Of a stretch of DNA of 64,000 nucleotides, positions 43,845 through 52,875 are shown piece after piece. Position 1 is the stretch's first letter. The number at the start of each line of letters is the position of its first letter. The translations under genes were made by a program, and so were the position numbers. Under the pieces are notes generated by a model that made no database searches, was not told where the DNA came from, and was given only the letters and a program-made list of their open reading frames with translations. The DNA comes from an uncultured Acidobacteriota bacterium (GTDB taxonomy: Bacteria > Acidobacteriota > Terriglobia > Terriglobales > Acidobacteriaceae), in NCBI GenBank assembly GCA_903832055.1, contig CAILAC010000016.1, positions 248,001-312,000 on the forward strand, given 5' to 3'.

Positions 43845-44403
43845 TCTAGTTGAACCCACCCTGCAAAGCCCTGAAGCCGTCATCCAGCTACTCTCCGCCC
43901 GCGGCGGCGATTCCTATTTCGGCGAGCCAGTCACCGTCCTCGAACACTGCCTCCAGGCCGCCCACTTCGCCACAGCAGACGCCCGCTCGCCTGAACTCAT
44001 CGTCGCCGCTCTCCTCCACGACGTTGGCCATCTCCTTCACGACTCAGGCGAAGATGTCGCCGACCACGGCATCGACACCCGCCACGAAGAACTCGCCGTC
44101 TACCTCCTCGGCCAGCATCTCCCTCCCTCGGTCATCGAACCCATCCGCCTCCACGTCGCCGCCAAGCGCTATCTCTGTGCCGCAGACCCTGCCTACCTCG
44201 CCCAACTTTCCCCCTCTTCCCTCCTCAGCCTCAGCCTTCAGGGAGGCCCCATGGCCCCCGCAGAGGCCGCCACCTTTCTCGCCGGTCCCTTCGCCCTCGA
44301 CGCCGTCATCCTCCGCCGCTACGACGACGACGCCAAAATTGAGGGCCTCAACGTTCCCGGCCCGGAAGCATACCTTGACCACCTGAAAGCCCTTTGGCTC
44401 TAG
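43831..44403 (+). CDS. HD-domain mixed-valent di-iron oxygenase, PhnZ/TmpB-like
   Basis: 190 residues. HD-domain ligands are visible in order: LEHCLQAAHFA, ALLHDVGHLL and DTRHEELAV, then RLHVAAKRYLCAADPAYLAQLSPSS and LQGGPM, which match the phosphonate-degradation HD oxygenases. The SYFGEPV segment carries a Tyr and Glu three apart, as in PhnZ, where that pair gates the di-iron site. PhnZ cleaves the C-P bond of 1-hydroxy-2-aminoethylphosphonate; TmpB does so for the trimethyl analogue. No PhnY/TmpA-type hydroxylase is in the window. It overlaps the transporter by 14 bases; GTG 43837 is an alternative start with better spacing from GAGGAG. Confidence 0.85.
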   Translation: MPVVDLVEPTLQSPEAVIQLLSARGGDSYFGEPVTVLEHCLQAAHFATADARSPELIVAALLHDVGHLLHDSGEDVADHGIDTRHEELAVYLLGQHLPPSVIEPIRLHVAAKRYLCAADPAYLAQLSPSSLLSLSLQGGPMAPAEAATFLAGPFALDAVILRRYDDDAKIEGLNVPGPEAYLDHLKALWL

Positions 44404-44448
44404 TCCCAGGTCCGCTCCCGGCAATTGGGCTATATTAAGGAAGTATGA

Positions 44449-44526
44449 AACAGGGGTGCTCCGCAATCTTGCGGGGCTGAGAGAGTCCCTTTGGACCCGA
44501 TCCGGATAATGCCGGCGTGGGAAGTT
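44449..44526 (+). promoter_or_regulatory. TPP riboswitch (THI element)
   Basis: The conserved core is present: AGGGGTGC at the start, GGGGCTGAGAG (about 44473-44483), GACCC, GATCCGGATAATGCCGGCG (about 44499-44517) and closing TGGGAAG. This is the standard thiamine pyrophosphate aptamer. A TATATT at 44431-44436 could be the -10 element. It lies about 80 bases before a TonB-dependent receptor gene, implying repression of that receptor when thiamine pyrophosphate is abundant. Confidence 0.95.
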
Positions 44527-44530
44527 TTCT

Positions 44531-44563
44531 CGCACACTGCCAGATTTCAATTGGCAATGTGCG
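44531..44563 (+). promoter_or_regulatory. Hairpin in riboswitch expression platform
   Basis: CGCACACTGCCA pairs with TGGCAATGTGCG (one C-A mismatch, 9-base loop) between the aptamer and the receptor's Shine-Dalgarno AAAAGGGGA (44597-44605). No T tract follows, so translational rather than transcriptional control seems more likely; the switching partner is not evident. Confidence 0.5.
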
Positions 44564-44608
44564 ACGCGAGCACCTTCTGTTTCCCGTTTCAGTCACAAAA
44601 GGGGAACC

Positions 44609-46810
44609 ATGAAGTCCATCGCTCCAACCCGCCTCCTTCCGCACATCCTCACGACGCTTTGCCTGCTGGCGCCCACTGTCGCCTACGCTCAGACCCCCGC
44701 CGCTGAAAAGATCCAGCCCGTCACCACCACCGTCGTTGTCCAGGGCCACGTCTCAGACGATTACCTCCCCACCGCCTCCACCGTCGGCAGTCTCGACAGC
44801 CTGCCTCTCGCGGAATCCCCCGTCTCCGTCTCCACCGTCTCCCGCGACCTCCTCACCGACCAGTTCTCCCGCGTCCTCTCAGACGTCGTCAAAAACGACG
44901 CCTCCGTCGGCGAAGACTACGCCCCAGTCGGCTACTACGGAGACTTTCAGATCCGCGGCTTCACCCTCGACCTCGCCACCGGCCTCCAGATCAACGGCCA
45001 GGTCATCGCCGGCGAACAGGACGTTCCCCTCGAAAACAAGGAGCGCGTCGAATTGCTTAAAGGCATCGCCGGCGTCGAAAGCGGCGTCACCTCCGCCGGT
45101 GGCCTCATCAACTACGTCACCAAGCGCCCCGCACTCGTCCAATCCGCCGAGGTCGCCACCGACCACCGCGGCACCGCCTTTGCAGCCGTAGACCTCGGCC
45201 GCCTCTTCGGTGCCCGCAAGCAAGCCGGAGCCCGCATCAACCTCGCCGGCGAATCCATCCAGTCCTACGTTGAAAGCACCCACGGCTGGCGCGGTGTCGG
45301 CGCAGCCTCAGCCGATTGGCGGCTCACCGACAAAGCCACCCTCAAATCCGATTTTGAATTTCAGCACAAGCGCCAGCGCTCCGTCGCCGGATACCAGTTG
45401 CTCGGCGGCTCCGCCCTGCCCGACATCAAGCGCCTCCACACCTCGACCATGCTGGCCGACCAGCCCTGGTCCAAACCCAACATCTTTGACACCTTCAACG
45501 CATCGTCCCGCCTCGACTTCGACCTCCCTGCCGCCTGGAGGCTCACCTTCTCCGGCAGCTACAGCCACTCCCTCATTGACGACAACGTCATCTATCCCTA
45601 CGGCTCCGCCTTCGATGCCGACGGCAATTCCCTCTGCCCCGACTCCCCTTACTACTTCTTCTGCCCCGACGGCAGCTACCAGGCCTACGACTACCGCAGT
45701 CCCCTCGAACTCCGCATCGACGCCTCCGGCCAGGCCATCACCGCCGGCCGCCTCAAAACCGGCCCCCTCACCCACAATCTCGTCTTCGGCGGCGCACTCT
45801 TTGACCGCCTCGTCGAGCTCTCCCCCACCATCATCTACGACCCCATCGGCGTAGAAAACATCTACCAGCCCAATATCGTCTACGCCGAAAAGTCCTACCA
45901 GGCCCCCGGCCCCTCCGTCGCCGTCGGTTTCAACCGCCAGTCCTCAGCCATCCTCCAGGACCGCATCGAGCTCCCCGGCCACATCCGCCTCACTGCCGCC
46001 GCCCGCTACGCCTCCGTCGCCGACTTCAACTTCAGCGGCAAAAAGAAAGGCACCTGGCTGCCCCAGTTCGCCGCCACCTGGAGCCCGTTCACCTCACTCA
46101 CCGCCTACGCCAACTCCAGCGTCCTGCTTTCCCTCGGCCCCCAGGCCCCCTTCTGGGTCACCAACACCAGCGCATACCTCGCACCCTTCCACACCCGCCA
46201 AACCGAGCTCGGCGTCAAATTTGAACCCGGCTCCCGCCTCCTCCTCACCGCCTCCGCCTACCGCATGCGCGCCCCCTTCTTCTACCCCAAACAGGACGAT
46301 TCCGCCAACGGCTTCACCTTCCTCAGCCACGGCCACGAAACCCATCGCGGCCTCGAATTCAGCGCTCAGGGCAAAGCCTCCACCTGGCTGCGTCTCTCCG
46401 CCTCCGCCGCCGCCATCCTCGCCCAGGGCCAAAACACCGGAACCCCCGCCTATGACAGCAAGCAAGTCATCAACGTCCCAAAATTCAAGCTCGCCACATT
46501 CGCCGACATCGCCGTGCCCCACAGCCGCTTCCTCGGCGCATCAGACCTCCACCTCCTCCCCGGCTACAGCTACTCCGGCAGCAAACAAGCCACCCGCGAC
46601 GACTCCGTCAGCGTCCCCGGCTATCACCTCTTCAGCCTCGGCGCGCGCTACTCCCCCGGCGGCGAAGAGGGTCGCGTCAGCTTCCGCATCTTTGCCGACA
46701 ACCTCCTCAACCGCCGCTACTGGAAAGACACCGGCGCAAGCTACGGCGACACTTTCGTCCACCTCGGAGCACCCGCCACCGTCCGCGCCTCCGCCACCTA
46801 CCGCTTTTAA
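44609..46810 (+). CDS. TonB-dependent receptor under TPP riboswitch, probable thiamine-compound importer
   Basis: 733 residues. A signal peptide ends at about residue 27 (TVAYAQT). The plug domain contains SVSTVSRDLLTDQFSRVL, YYGDFQIRGFTLD, NGQVIAGEQDVPLENKERVELLKG and SAGGLINYVTKRP, like FhuA-type siderophore receptors. The barrel ends with aromatic RASATYRF. By fold alone it would be called a siderophore receptor, but the TPP riboswitch upstream points to thiamine or a precursor as substrate, as predicted for other riboswitch-linked TonB receptors. Inner-membrane thiamine transport genes are not next to it. Confidence 0.88.
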   Translation: MKSIAPTRLLPHILTTLCLLAPTVAYAQTPAAEKIQPVTTTVVVQGHVSDDYLPTASTVGSLDSLPLAESPVSVSTVSRDLLTDQFSRVLSDVVKNDASVGEDYAPVGYYGDFQIRGFTLDLATGLQINGQVIAGEQDVPLENKERVELLKGIAGVESGVTSAGGLINYVTKRPALVQSAEVATDHRGTAFAAVDLGRLFGARKQAGARINLAGESIQSYVESTHGWRGVGAASADWRLTDKATLKSDFEFQHKRQRSVAGYQLLGGSALPDIKRLHTSTMLADQPWSKPNIFDTFNASSRLDFDLPAAWRLTFSGSYSHSLIDDNVIYPYGSAFDADGNSLCPDSPYYFFCPDGSYQAYDYRSPLELRIDASGQAITAGRLKTGPLTHNLVFGGALFDRLVELSPTIIYDPIGVENIYQPNIVYAEKSYQAPGPSVAVGFNRQSSAILQDRIELPGHIRLTAAARYASVADFNFSGKKKGTWLPQFAATWSPFTSLTAYANSSVLLSLGPQAPFWVTNTSAYLAPFHTRQTELGVKFEPGSRLLLTASAYRMRAPFFYPKQDDSANGFTFLSHGHETHRGLEFSAQGKASTWLRLSASAAAILAQGQNTGTPAYDSKQVINVPKFKLATFADIAVPHSRFLGASDLHLLPGYSYSGSKQATRDDSVSVPGYHLFSLGARYSPGGEEGRVSFRIFADNLLNRRYWKDTGASYGDTFVHLGAPATVRASATYRF

Positions 46811-46881
46811 GCGACCCGCCCTGCCCAATGAACTATAGTTTGGGTTAATCGATTGATATTGCCACCCCAGGAGCCACGGAA

Positions 46882-48513
46882 ATGACGCGGAAACCCGCCT
46901 TGATCTGGATGATTGCCTTGTGTTTGTCAGCAACCGTCGCACTTGCCCCCGCACAGGAAGCCAAACAGGAAACCAGGCCCGACCACAAGTCCACCGAAGC
47001 CAATCCAGCCTCGTCTCCGGCTCCCATCCAGGCAGACTCCATCACCGAGGGCTCCGTCACCGTCGGCGGCCAGGCCATCGCCTATAAAGCCGTCGCGGGA
47101 ACCCTCACCGTCGGTGCCACCAACGCCGAAGACGCGCTTCTCGGCCTTGACGGCAAACTCCTCGCCGACTCCGGCATCCAGCCCACTGAAAAGCCCGAAG
47201 ACGCCCGCCCCACCGCCCGCATCTTCTACGCTGCCTATTTCAAAAAAGGCGCGCCCTCTGAATCCCGCCCCATCACTTTCCTCTACAACGGCGGCCCCGG
47301 CTCCTCCACCATGTGGCTCCACATGGGCTCCTTCGGTCCCAAGCGCGTCGTCACCACCGATACCCTCCACGAAGCCGCCGCTCCCTACAAAATCGTCCCC
47401 AACCCATACAGCCTCCTCGACGTCAGCGACCTCGTCTTCATCGACGCCCCCGGCACCGGTTTCAGCCGCATCTTTGGCAAAGGCAAAGAAGAAGCATTCT
47501 GGGGACTCGACCCCGACGCCCACGCCTTCGAGCGCTTCATCCGCCGATTCCTCACCAAGTACGATCGCTGGAACTCCCCCAAGTACCTGTTCGGCGAAAG
47601 CTACGGAACCCCCCGCAGCGCCGTCCTCAGCGCCGACCTGCACGGCGTCGATCTCAACGGCATTGTCCTTCTCTCCGCCATCCTCAGCTTTGACAACAGC
47701 GCCGACGACCCCAAAGTCAATCCCGGCGTCGATCAGGCCTACGCGCTTGCTCTGCCCACCTACGCCGCCAGCGCCTGGTACCACAAATTGATCCCAAATC
47801 CCCCGGCCACCCTCGAACCACTCCTCGCCGAAGTCGAAAAATTCGCCCTCGGCGAATACATGTCCGCCCTCCTCCAAGGCTCAGAACTCCCCGAGGCACA
47901 GCGACAGGCCATCGCCGCCAAACTCCACGACTACACCGGCCTGCCCCTCGCCTACATCCTCAAAAGCGATCTCAGAATCGAAGGCGGCGCCTTTTCCAAG
48001 ACCCTGCAGGACGACGCTGGCATCACCACCGGCCGCCTCGATACCCGCTACGAAGGCCCCGATCTCGATCGCCTCAGCGAGAGCGCCCAGTACGACCCGC
48101 AAAGCATCGCCATCAGCTCCGCCTACACCACCGCCATCAACCAGTACCTGCGCGACGATTTGAACTACGGTGCCAACTGGACCTACAAGGTCAACACCTA
48201 CGGCGACCCCGGCTTCAAATGGCCCTTCCGCACCACCGAATCCGGCCCCAACGTCATGCCCGACCTCGCCCGCACCATGATCGCCAATCCCAAAACCCGC
48301 GTCCTGCTCGCCGGCGGCTACTACGACCTCGCCACCCCCTACTTCGAGGGCAAGTTCGAAATGCACCACCTGCCCATTCCCGCCAAACTCCAGAGCAACA
48401 TCAGCTACCGCTACTACCAGGCCGGCCACATGATCTACGTCAACGAGGCCATACTCAAGCAGTTCCACGACGACGTAGCCGCCTTCATCAAGGGCACCGA
48501 AGCCGCCAAATAA
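46882..48513 (+). CDS. Serine carboxypeptidase, peptidase family S10, exported
   Basis: 543 residues. A signal peptide ends at about residue 24 (LAPAQ). Family S10 features are FLYNGGPGSSTMWLHMGSFGP (oxyanion region), catalytic Ser240 in GESYGTPRS, Asp482 in GGYYDLATP and His516 in QAGHMIY. It would release C-terminal residues from peptides in the periplasm, as found in many soil bacteria. AGGAG lies about 10 bases before ATG. It follows the thiamine receptor by 71 bases; a functional link is not apparent. Confidence 0.92.
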   Translation: MTRKPALIWMIALCLSATVALAPAQEAKQETRPDHKSTEANPASSPAPIQADSITEGSVTVGGQAIAYKAVAGTLTVGATNAEDALLGLDGKLLADSGIQPTEKPEDARPTARIFYAAYFKKGAPSESRPITFLYNGGPGSSTMWLHMGSFGPKRVVTTDTLHEAAAPYKIVPNPYSLLDVSDLVFIDAPGTGFSRIFGKGKEEAFWGLDPDAHAFERFIRRFLTKYDRWNSPKYLFGESYGTPRSAVLSADLHGVDLNGIVLLSAILSFDNSADDPKVNPGVDQAYALALPTYAASAWYHKLIPNPPATLEPLLAEVEKFALGEYMSALLQGSELPEAQRQAIAAKLHDYTGLPLAYILKSDLRIEGGAFSKTLQDDAGITTGRLDTRYEGPDLDRLSESAQYDPQSIAISSAYTTAINQYLRDDLNYGANWTYKVNTYGDPGFKWPFRTTESGPNVMPDLARTMIANPKTRVLLAGGYYDLATPYFEGKFEMHHLPIPAKLQSNISYRYYQAGHMIYVNEAILKQFHDDVAAFIKGTEAAK

Positions 48514-48536
48514 TTCGGCTGGTGCGCACAATCAAT

Positions 48537-48563
48537 AAGGGATGGGCATGACGCCCATCCCTT
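48537..48563. terminator. Hairpin between convergent genes
   Basis: AAGGGATGGGC (48537-48547) pairs perfectly with GCCCATCCCTT (48553-48563) around a 5-base loop. A moderately T-rich stretch follows on the minus strand (TTATTGATTGT), so it may serve the convergent dehydrogenase gene better than the peptidase gene. Confidence 0.72.
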
Positions 48564-48592
48564 GATCTCTGCCCCAAAACCAAACCTGTCGA

Positions 48593-49588
48593 TTATTCTG
48601 GCGCGCCCAACTGCACCACATTCACCAGCGCCTCGCCCCGCAACAACCGCCCAATCTGCCCCGCCGCAATCCGCACCGACCGCGGGCTGAACTCCGGCGT
48701 CGACCCCGCCACATGCGGCGTAATCAGCAGGTTCGGGCACTGCCACAGAGGATGCTCCGCGGGCAACGGCTCCGGGTCCGTCACATCCAGCGCCGCCCGT
48801 ATCCGCCCCGCGTTCAACGCTGCCACCAGCGCATCCGTCTGCACAATCGGCCCCCGCGCAGCATTCACCAGCAGCGCCCCCTGCGGCATCAGTGCCAGTT
48901 GCGCGGCCCCGATCAGCCCATGCGTCGCCGGGGTGTGCGGCAAAATCAGTACGACTATCTCAGCTCCCGGCAGCAAACCATCCAATTCCTGTACCGGATG
49001 AACCCGGGGTTCGGTCCGCGCCGACCGCGCAACGCGCGTAATCTCCACCCCAAACGGCATCAGCAGCCGCTCAATGTGCTGGCCAATATCGCCATAGCCC
49101 ACAATCAGCACCCGCTTGCCATGCAATTCCTCCTGCAATATCGGCGGAAACTGCGCCCGGTGATCGTCGTGAATCTCCGCATACGTCTGGCTCGCAAGCC
49201 GGCGGCTCGGCCAATCCCCTGCCTGCTGCAACCGTCCATAAAAGGGCAGGTATTTCAGCATCGCCAGAATCACCGAAAGCGTCCACTCCGAGGTCGAAAT
49301 CGAGTGCGCCCCCTGCGCATTGCACACCGTAACCCCCGGTCCCACCAACTCCGTCAGCCACTCCGTGCCCGCCATCAATGAAAGCGCCACTTTGACGCCG
49401 AGCAAATGCGGCCACACTCGCTGCCCCAGCACCGCCGCCGGCGGAGGCACCCAGACGTCAATCTCAATCGTGCCTTCGGGCTTTGAAGGAATCGCGACCA
49501 GTTCAATGCCCTGCGGAAAAAGGGCAACAAGTTCAGCGGCAAGCGCCGCAGGGTATCCGACTCTCAGGGGTTTCATCGTGGTCATCAT
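48593..49588 (-). CDS. D-2-hydroxyacid dehydrogenase, NAD-binding
   Basis: 331 residues. The Rossmann signature is VLIVGYGDIGQHIE near residues 160-173. Catalytic residues are in the expected order: Arg in NAARGPIVQTDAL, Glu in DVTDPEPLPAEHPLW and His in TPHVAGST. The family includes phosphoglycerate, glyoxylate and lactate-type dehydrogenases; the specific substrate cannot be told. It starts with MMTTMK, so the start could be the first, second or fifth codon; AGGACAAGAG precedes. It lies divergent from the FUSC gene. Confidence 0.9.
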   Translation of the reverse strand: MMTTMKPLRVGYPAALAAELVALFPQGIELVAIPSKPEGTIEIDVWVPPPAAVLGQRVWPHLLGVKVALSLMAGTEWLTELVGPGVTVCNAQGAHSISTSEWTLSVILAMLKYLPFYGRLQQAGDWPSRRLASQTYAEIHDDHRAQFPPILQEELHGKRVLIVGYGDIGQHIERLLMPFGVEITRVARSARTEPRVHPVQELDGLLPGAEIVVLILPHTPATHGLIGAAQLALMPQGALLVNAARGPIVQTDALVAALNAGRIRAALDVTDPEPLPAEHPLWQCPNLLITPHVAGSTPEFSPRSVRIAAGQIGRLLRGEALVNVVQLGAPE

Positions 49589-49642
49589 CTCTTGTCCTGT
49601 GATTCATGCTACTAGGCCACTTTCGCTTTTCTGTTGTAATCG

Positions 49643-50803
49643 ATGCACGGCATGATCGCAGCCGGATTGGAGACGGCATCGGTGAGTAAAGCAGAACGGA
49701 AGAGCTGGTCGCAGGAGACAGTCTCACTTCAGCTCCCTCGGATAGAGGCAAAAGCCAACGCCTTCATGACCACCGAAAAACGAATGATGTTGCTGATCGC
49801 GGCTAAAACCGCCCTCGCCGCAGGCATCTGCTACTCCGTCGCACGCCTGGCCGGATTGCAGGACGGCTACTGGGGAGCGATCAGCGCCATCATCGTCCTG
49901 CAATCGAACGTTGGCTCCACCGTAACCGCCTCCCGCGACCGCCTCATCGGAACCCTCATCGGTGCCGCATTCGGAGCTGCTTTTTCTCTCCTCGGCCAGG
50001 GGCTATGGCCCTACCTGCTCGCCGTCGTCGCCGCCATGCTTACTTGCTCGCTCCTCGGACTCAAAAACAGCTCAAGACTTGCAGGCGTCACCGTCACCAT
50101 CCTGATGCTCGTGCATCGCTCCGGTTCAAATTGGACCCTGCCCCTCCATCGCGTCCTGGAGGTTCTGCTCGGCATCATCGTCGCCCTGGGCATTTCCGCT
50201 CTCGTCCTGCCAAACCGCGCCAGAACCCGCCTCCGCGACGGCCTCGCCCAGGAGTATCTGCTCAAAGGTGCCCTCTTTGCTGCCGTAGTCGAGGGATTTC
50301 GCGGCAATGCATCCGTCGATCTGCCCAGGCGATGGGAGGACGTCGAGGCAATCAATGAAGAAAATGGACAGCTCCTCCAGGCCGCCCGCAATGAGCCCTC
50401 AGGTGGTCCAGCCTCCCTCGAAAGCCTCTCCCTCGTCCATCAATTCGGGCGCGAAATGAAAGACCTGCTCCACGCCCTCGACCTCGCCGTCCAGGGCTCC
50501 GGCGGCAAGGAATACGCGGCTCACCTCGAGCCTGAACTCGGACGCCTCGTACTCGACATCAATCGTGGCTTCAATTGGCTCGCAGAGTGCATTCACCGCT
50601 GGCGCTTTGACACCCCACCCCCGGCGCTCTCACTGGAAGAAGATATCACCGCGCTTGAGGCCAAGATGGCTGCTTTGCGCCCCACCGGGCTCGCTCTCTC
50701 TCAGGCTGAGATTTTACGCGCCTACGCAGTCGTACTCCACCTCACGCAGTTGGCGCGCGTACTCCGCGCCTCGCGCGTTGAAACCAATAAAACCGTGGAA
50801 TAA
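49643..50803 (+). CDS. FUSC-family inner-membrane protein (aromatic acid exporter-like)
   Basis: 386 residues as the longest frame. About six membrane helices fill residues 50-190 (AKTALAAGICYSVARLAG, DGYWGAISAIIVLQSNVGST, FSLLGQGLWPYLLAVVAAML), followed by a ~190-residue soluble helical domain. This is the half-length FUSC/ArAE arrangement (p-hydroxybenzoate efflux AaeB relatives). The segment 'GYWGAISAIIVLQ' is the family's most conserved part. The start is uncertain: GTG 49682 has GGAG 9 bases ahead and would give 373 residues; ATG 49766 is the last plausible start. It lies divergent from the dehydrogenase gene. Confidence 0.82.
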   Translation: MHGMIAAGLETASVSKAERKSWSQETVSLQLPRIEAKANAFMTTEKRMMLLIAAKTALAAGICYSVARLAGLQDGYWGAISAIIVLQSNVGSTVTASRDRLIGTLIGAAFGAAFSLLGQGLWPYLLAVVAAMLTCSLLGLKNSSRLAGVTVTILMLVHRSGSNWTLPLHRVLEVLLGIIVALGISALVLPNRARTRLRDGLAQEYLLKGALFAAVVEGFRGNASVDLPRRWEDVEAINEENGQLLQAARNEPSGGPASLESLSLVHQFGREMKDLLHALDLAVQGSGGKEYAAHLEPELGRLVLDINRGFNWLAECIHRWRFDTPPPALSLEEDITALEAKMAALRPTGLALSQAEILRAYAVVLHLTQLARVLRASRVETNKTVE

Positions 50804-50890
50804 CCCAAGCGCCTTGTTATTGGCATCAATATATATGTTGACCCGGAAGACAGAGAATGATCATGCATTCCCTGTCCTTCAAGCCAGATT

Positions 50891-52063
50891 TCAGCCCAGG
50901 AACGCCTTCAAAGCATCCACGCACGCTTCGATCTCGGGAATGCTGATCGCATAGCCAAACCGCAGATGCCCCTCACCCTGCGCACCAAAAACCGAGCCGG
51001 GAATAGTCGCGATATGTGCCTTTTCGAGTAGCGTCTCCGCAGCGGTGCGGCTGATTTTATTGATCTTTTCCACGTTCGGAAAAGCATAAAACGCCCCCGC
51101 AGGTGCCTCGCAATCCAGCCCCACCGAGTTCAACCCGGCCACCAGCAGGTCGCGGCGCTTGCGGTACTCCTCGCGGCGCGCGTCAATCTCCGCTTCCGGC
51201 GTATGCAGCGCCTGCAGCATCGCATGCTGCACAAAAGTCGGCACGCCGTTGGTGGAGTAGAGCACGATCTTGCGCAGCGCCGTCATGAAGGGTTCTCCAG
51301 CCACCGCATAGCCACCGCGCCAACCCGTCATCCCGTAGCTCTTTGAAAAGGTGAAGCATGTAATCGTCCGCTCTGCCATGCCCGGCAGCGAAGCAATCGA
51401 AAAATGCTCACCCTCGTAGACCAGATCCTCATAGGCCTCATCGGCCACAACGACCAGGTCGCGCTCTATCGCAAAAGCCGCCACTTCCTCCGCCTCAGCC
51501 TTCGTAAACACCACCCCACTCGGATTCTGCGGCGTGTTGTAGTAAATGCACCGAGTGTTAGGAGTGGCAAACTGTGCCAAAGTCGCCCCAATCCCGTTGC
51601 GACGCGCAGTCGCAGTCGGCAGCAGCAAAGGTCGAGCCTGGCAACCGCGAATCAAATCAGCAATCGGCGTCCAGTAAGGCGAAAAAACCAGCGCATCGTC
51701 GCCCGGATCAAGCACACTTTGAAACGCAGCGTAAAGCGCCTGCGAACCACCGACAGTCGCAATCACCTGCGCCGGCGTGGCCATTATCTTGTTCTTGACA
51801 ATCAACTTCGCCGAGAGCGCCAGCCTGAGCATCGAAATTCCCGAGGACGGCGCATAGTGGGTGTGATTTTCTACCAGCGCTTTGATGGCGGAGTACTTGA
51901 TTGGTTCGGGGGTTTCAAAGTACGGTTCGCCGCCGTGCAGCATGTGCACGGTTTCGCCTGAGGCGCGAATCGCCATAACTTTGTTGCGGATTTGCACGAT
52001 GTCAGAGAAGCCGACTTCGTCGAGGCGCTTGGCGAGGCGCAGACCGGTGCCTTTGTTGCTCAT
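50891..52063 (-). CDS. PLP-dependent aminotransferase, class I/II
   Basis: 390 residues of fold type I. It has the substrate segment LHGGEPYFETPEP, cofactor-binding YNTPQNPSGVVF, Asp in VVADEAYEDLVYEG and PLP Lys in FTFSKSYGMTGWRGGYA. It resembles aspartate/aromatic aminotransferases of the AspB type. AGGGGGAA is well placed before the ATG. It sits 125 bases downstream of hisA on the same strand, so it may be co-transcribed, but it is not HisC; that gene is at 55931-57043. The substrate is unknown. Confidence 0.9.
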   Translation of the reverse strand: MSNKGTGLRLAKRLDEVGFSDIVQIRNKVMAIRASGETVHMLHGGEPYFETPEPIKYSAIKALVENHTHYAPSSGISMLRLALSAKLIVKNKIMATPAQVIATVGGSQALYAAFQSVLDPGDDALVFSPYWTPIADLIRGCQARPLLLPTATARRNGIGATLAQFATPNTRCIYYNTPQNPSGVVFTKAEAEEVAAFAIERDLVVVADEAYEDLVYEGEHFSIASLPGMAERTITCFTFSKSYGMTGWRGGYAVAGEPFMTALRKIVLYSTNGVPTFVQHAMLQALHTPEAEIDARREEYRKRRDLLVAGLNSVGLDCEAPAGAFYAFPNVEKINKISRTAAETLLEKAHIATIPGSVFGAQGEGHLRFGYAISIPEIEACVDALKAFLG

Positions 52064-52188
52064 AATAGATTCCCCCTGAAATGAGTTGCCGCAGTATGAA
52101 TGACACTCCAGAATAGCGGATTGTTCACTTCCATCTGGGTGACAAACTCTTATTTTTCAAGATGACAAACAGACTTGCGAAAGTGAAG

Positions 52189-52875
52189 TCAAGCCTCCAG
52201 GATGTTGGTGTAGACGGCCATGCCTGCGACCGCATCGACGTTGATGGCCTGCAGAGCGTCGATTTCAGATTGGGCGCGGATGCCCCCGGCGACGATGAGC
52301 TGTCGTTGGGTAAGGGCGCGGAGGCGCTGGGCGATGGCGATGGGGAAGCCCTGCATGAGTCCTTCGCCGTCGATGTGGGTGTAGAGGAATGCCCCGACGT
52401 GGGGTTCGAGGGCTGCGATGGCGTCGTCGGGAGTGAGGGCGATCTGGGCCTTCCAGCCCTTGATGGAGATGTTGCCACCGCGCGAGTCAATGCCCGCAAC
52501 TATGCGCTCCGGACCAACTGCGGCGGCGAGTTCTGCGGCAAAAGCGACGTTGACCGAGCCGATGCCCTGCTCTTCCTTGAACAAAGAGCTGCCGACGATG
52601 ACGCGCTGCGCTCCTGCAGCGAGAACGGCCTGGGCCTTTGCCACTGTTCCCACGCCGCCGCCGACCTGGACGGGGAGGCGCTGGGCGATCTGGGCGACGA
52701 GCGCCGCGTTATCGCCCTGGCGCATGGCGGCGTCGAGGTCAATGAGCTGGACGAGCGGGTACTTGGAGAAGCGGTTGATCCAGTATTCAAAGTCGTCGAA
52801 GGCGAGCTTGAGCTTTTCGCCCTGGACCAGTTGGACGATCTGGCCGCCGAGCAGGTCAATCGAAGGAATCAGCAT
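52189..52875 (-). CDS. hisA: HisA, ProFAR isomerase
   Basis: 228 residues from ATG at 52875-52873. A (beta/alpha)8 barrel with the first catalytic Asp in IPSIDLLGG and the second in VAGIDSRGG, plus phosphate-binding VQVGGGVG and [13 protein letters not shown]. It isomerises ProFAR to PRFAR in histidine synthesis. The start overlaps the hisF stop by 7 bases. Longer in-frame upstream sequence lies within hisF and is Arg-rich, so it is not part of the protein. It is the last his gene of the operon. Confidence 0.93.
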   Translation of the reverse strand: MLIPSIDLLGGQIVQLVQGEKLKLAFDDFEYWINRFSKYPLVQLIDLDAAMRQGDNAALVAQIAQRLPVQVGGGVGTVAKAQAVLAAGAQRVIVGSSLFKEEQGIGSVNVAFAAELAAAVGPERIVAGIDSRGGNISIKGWKAQIALTPDDAIAALEPHVGAFLYTHIDGEGLMQGFPIAIAQRLRALTQRQLIVAGGIRAQSEIDALQAINVDAVAGMAVYTNILEA

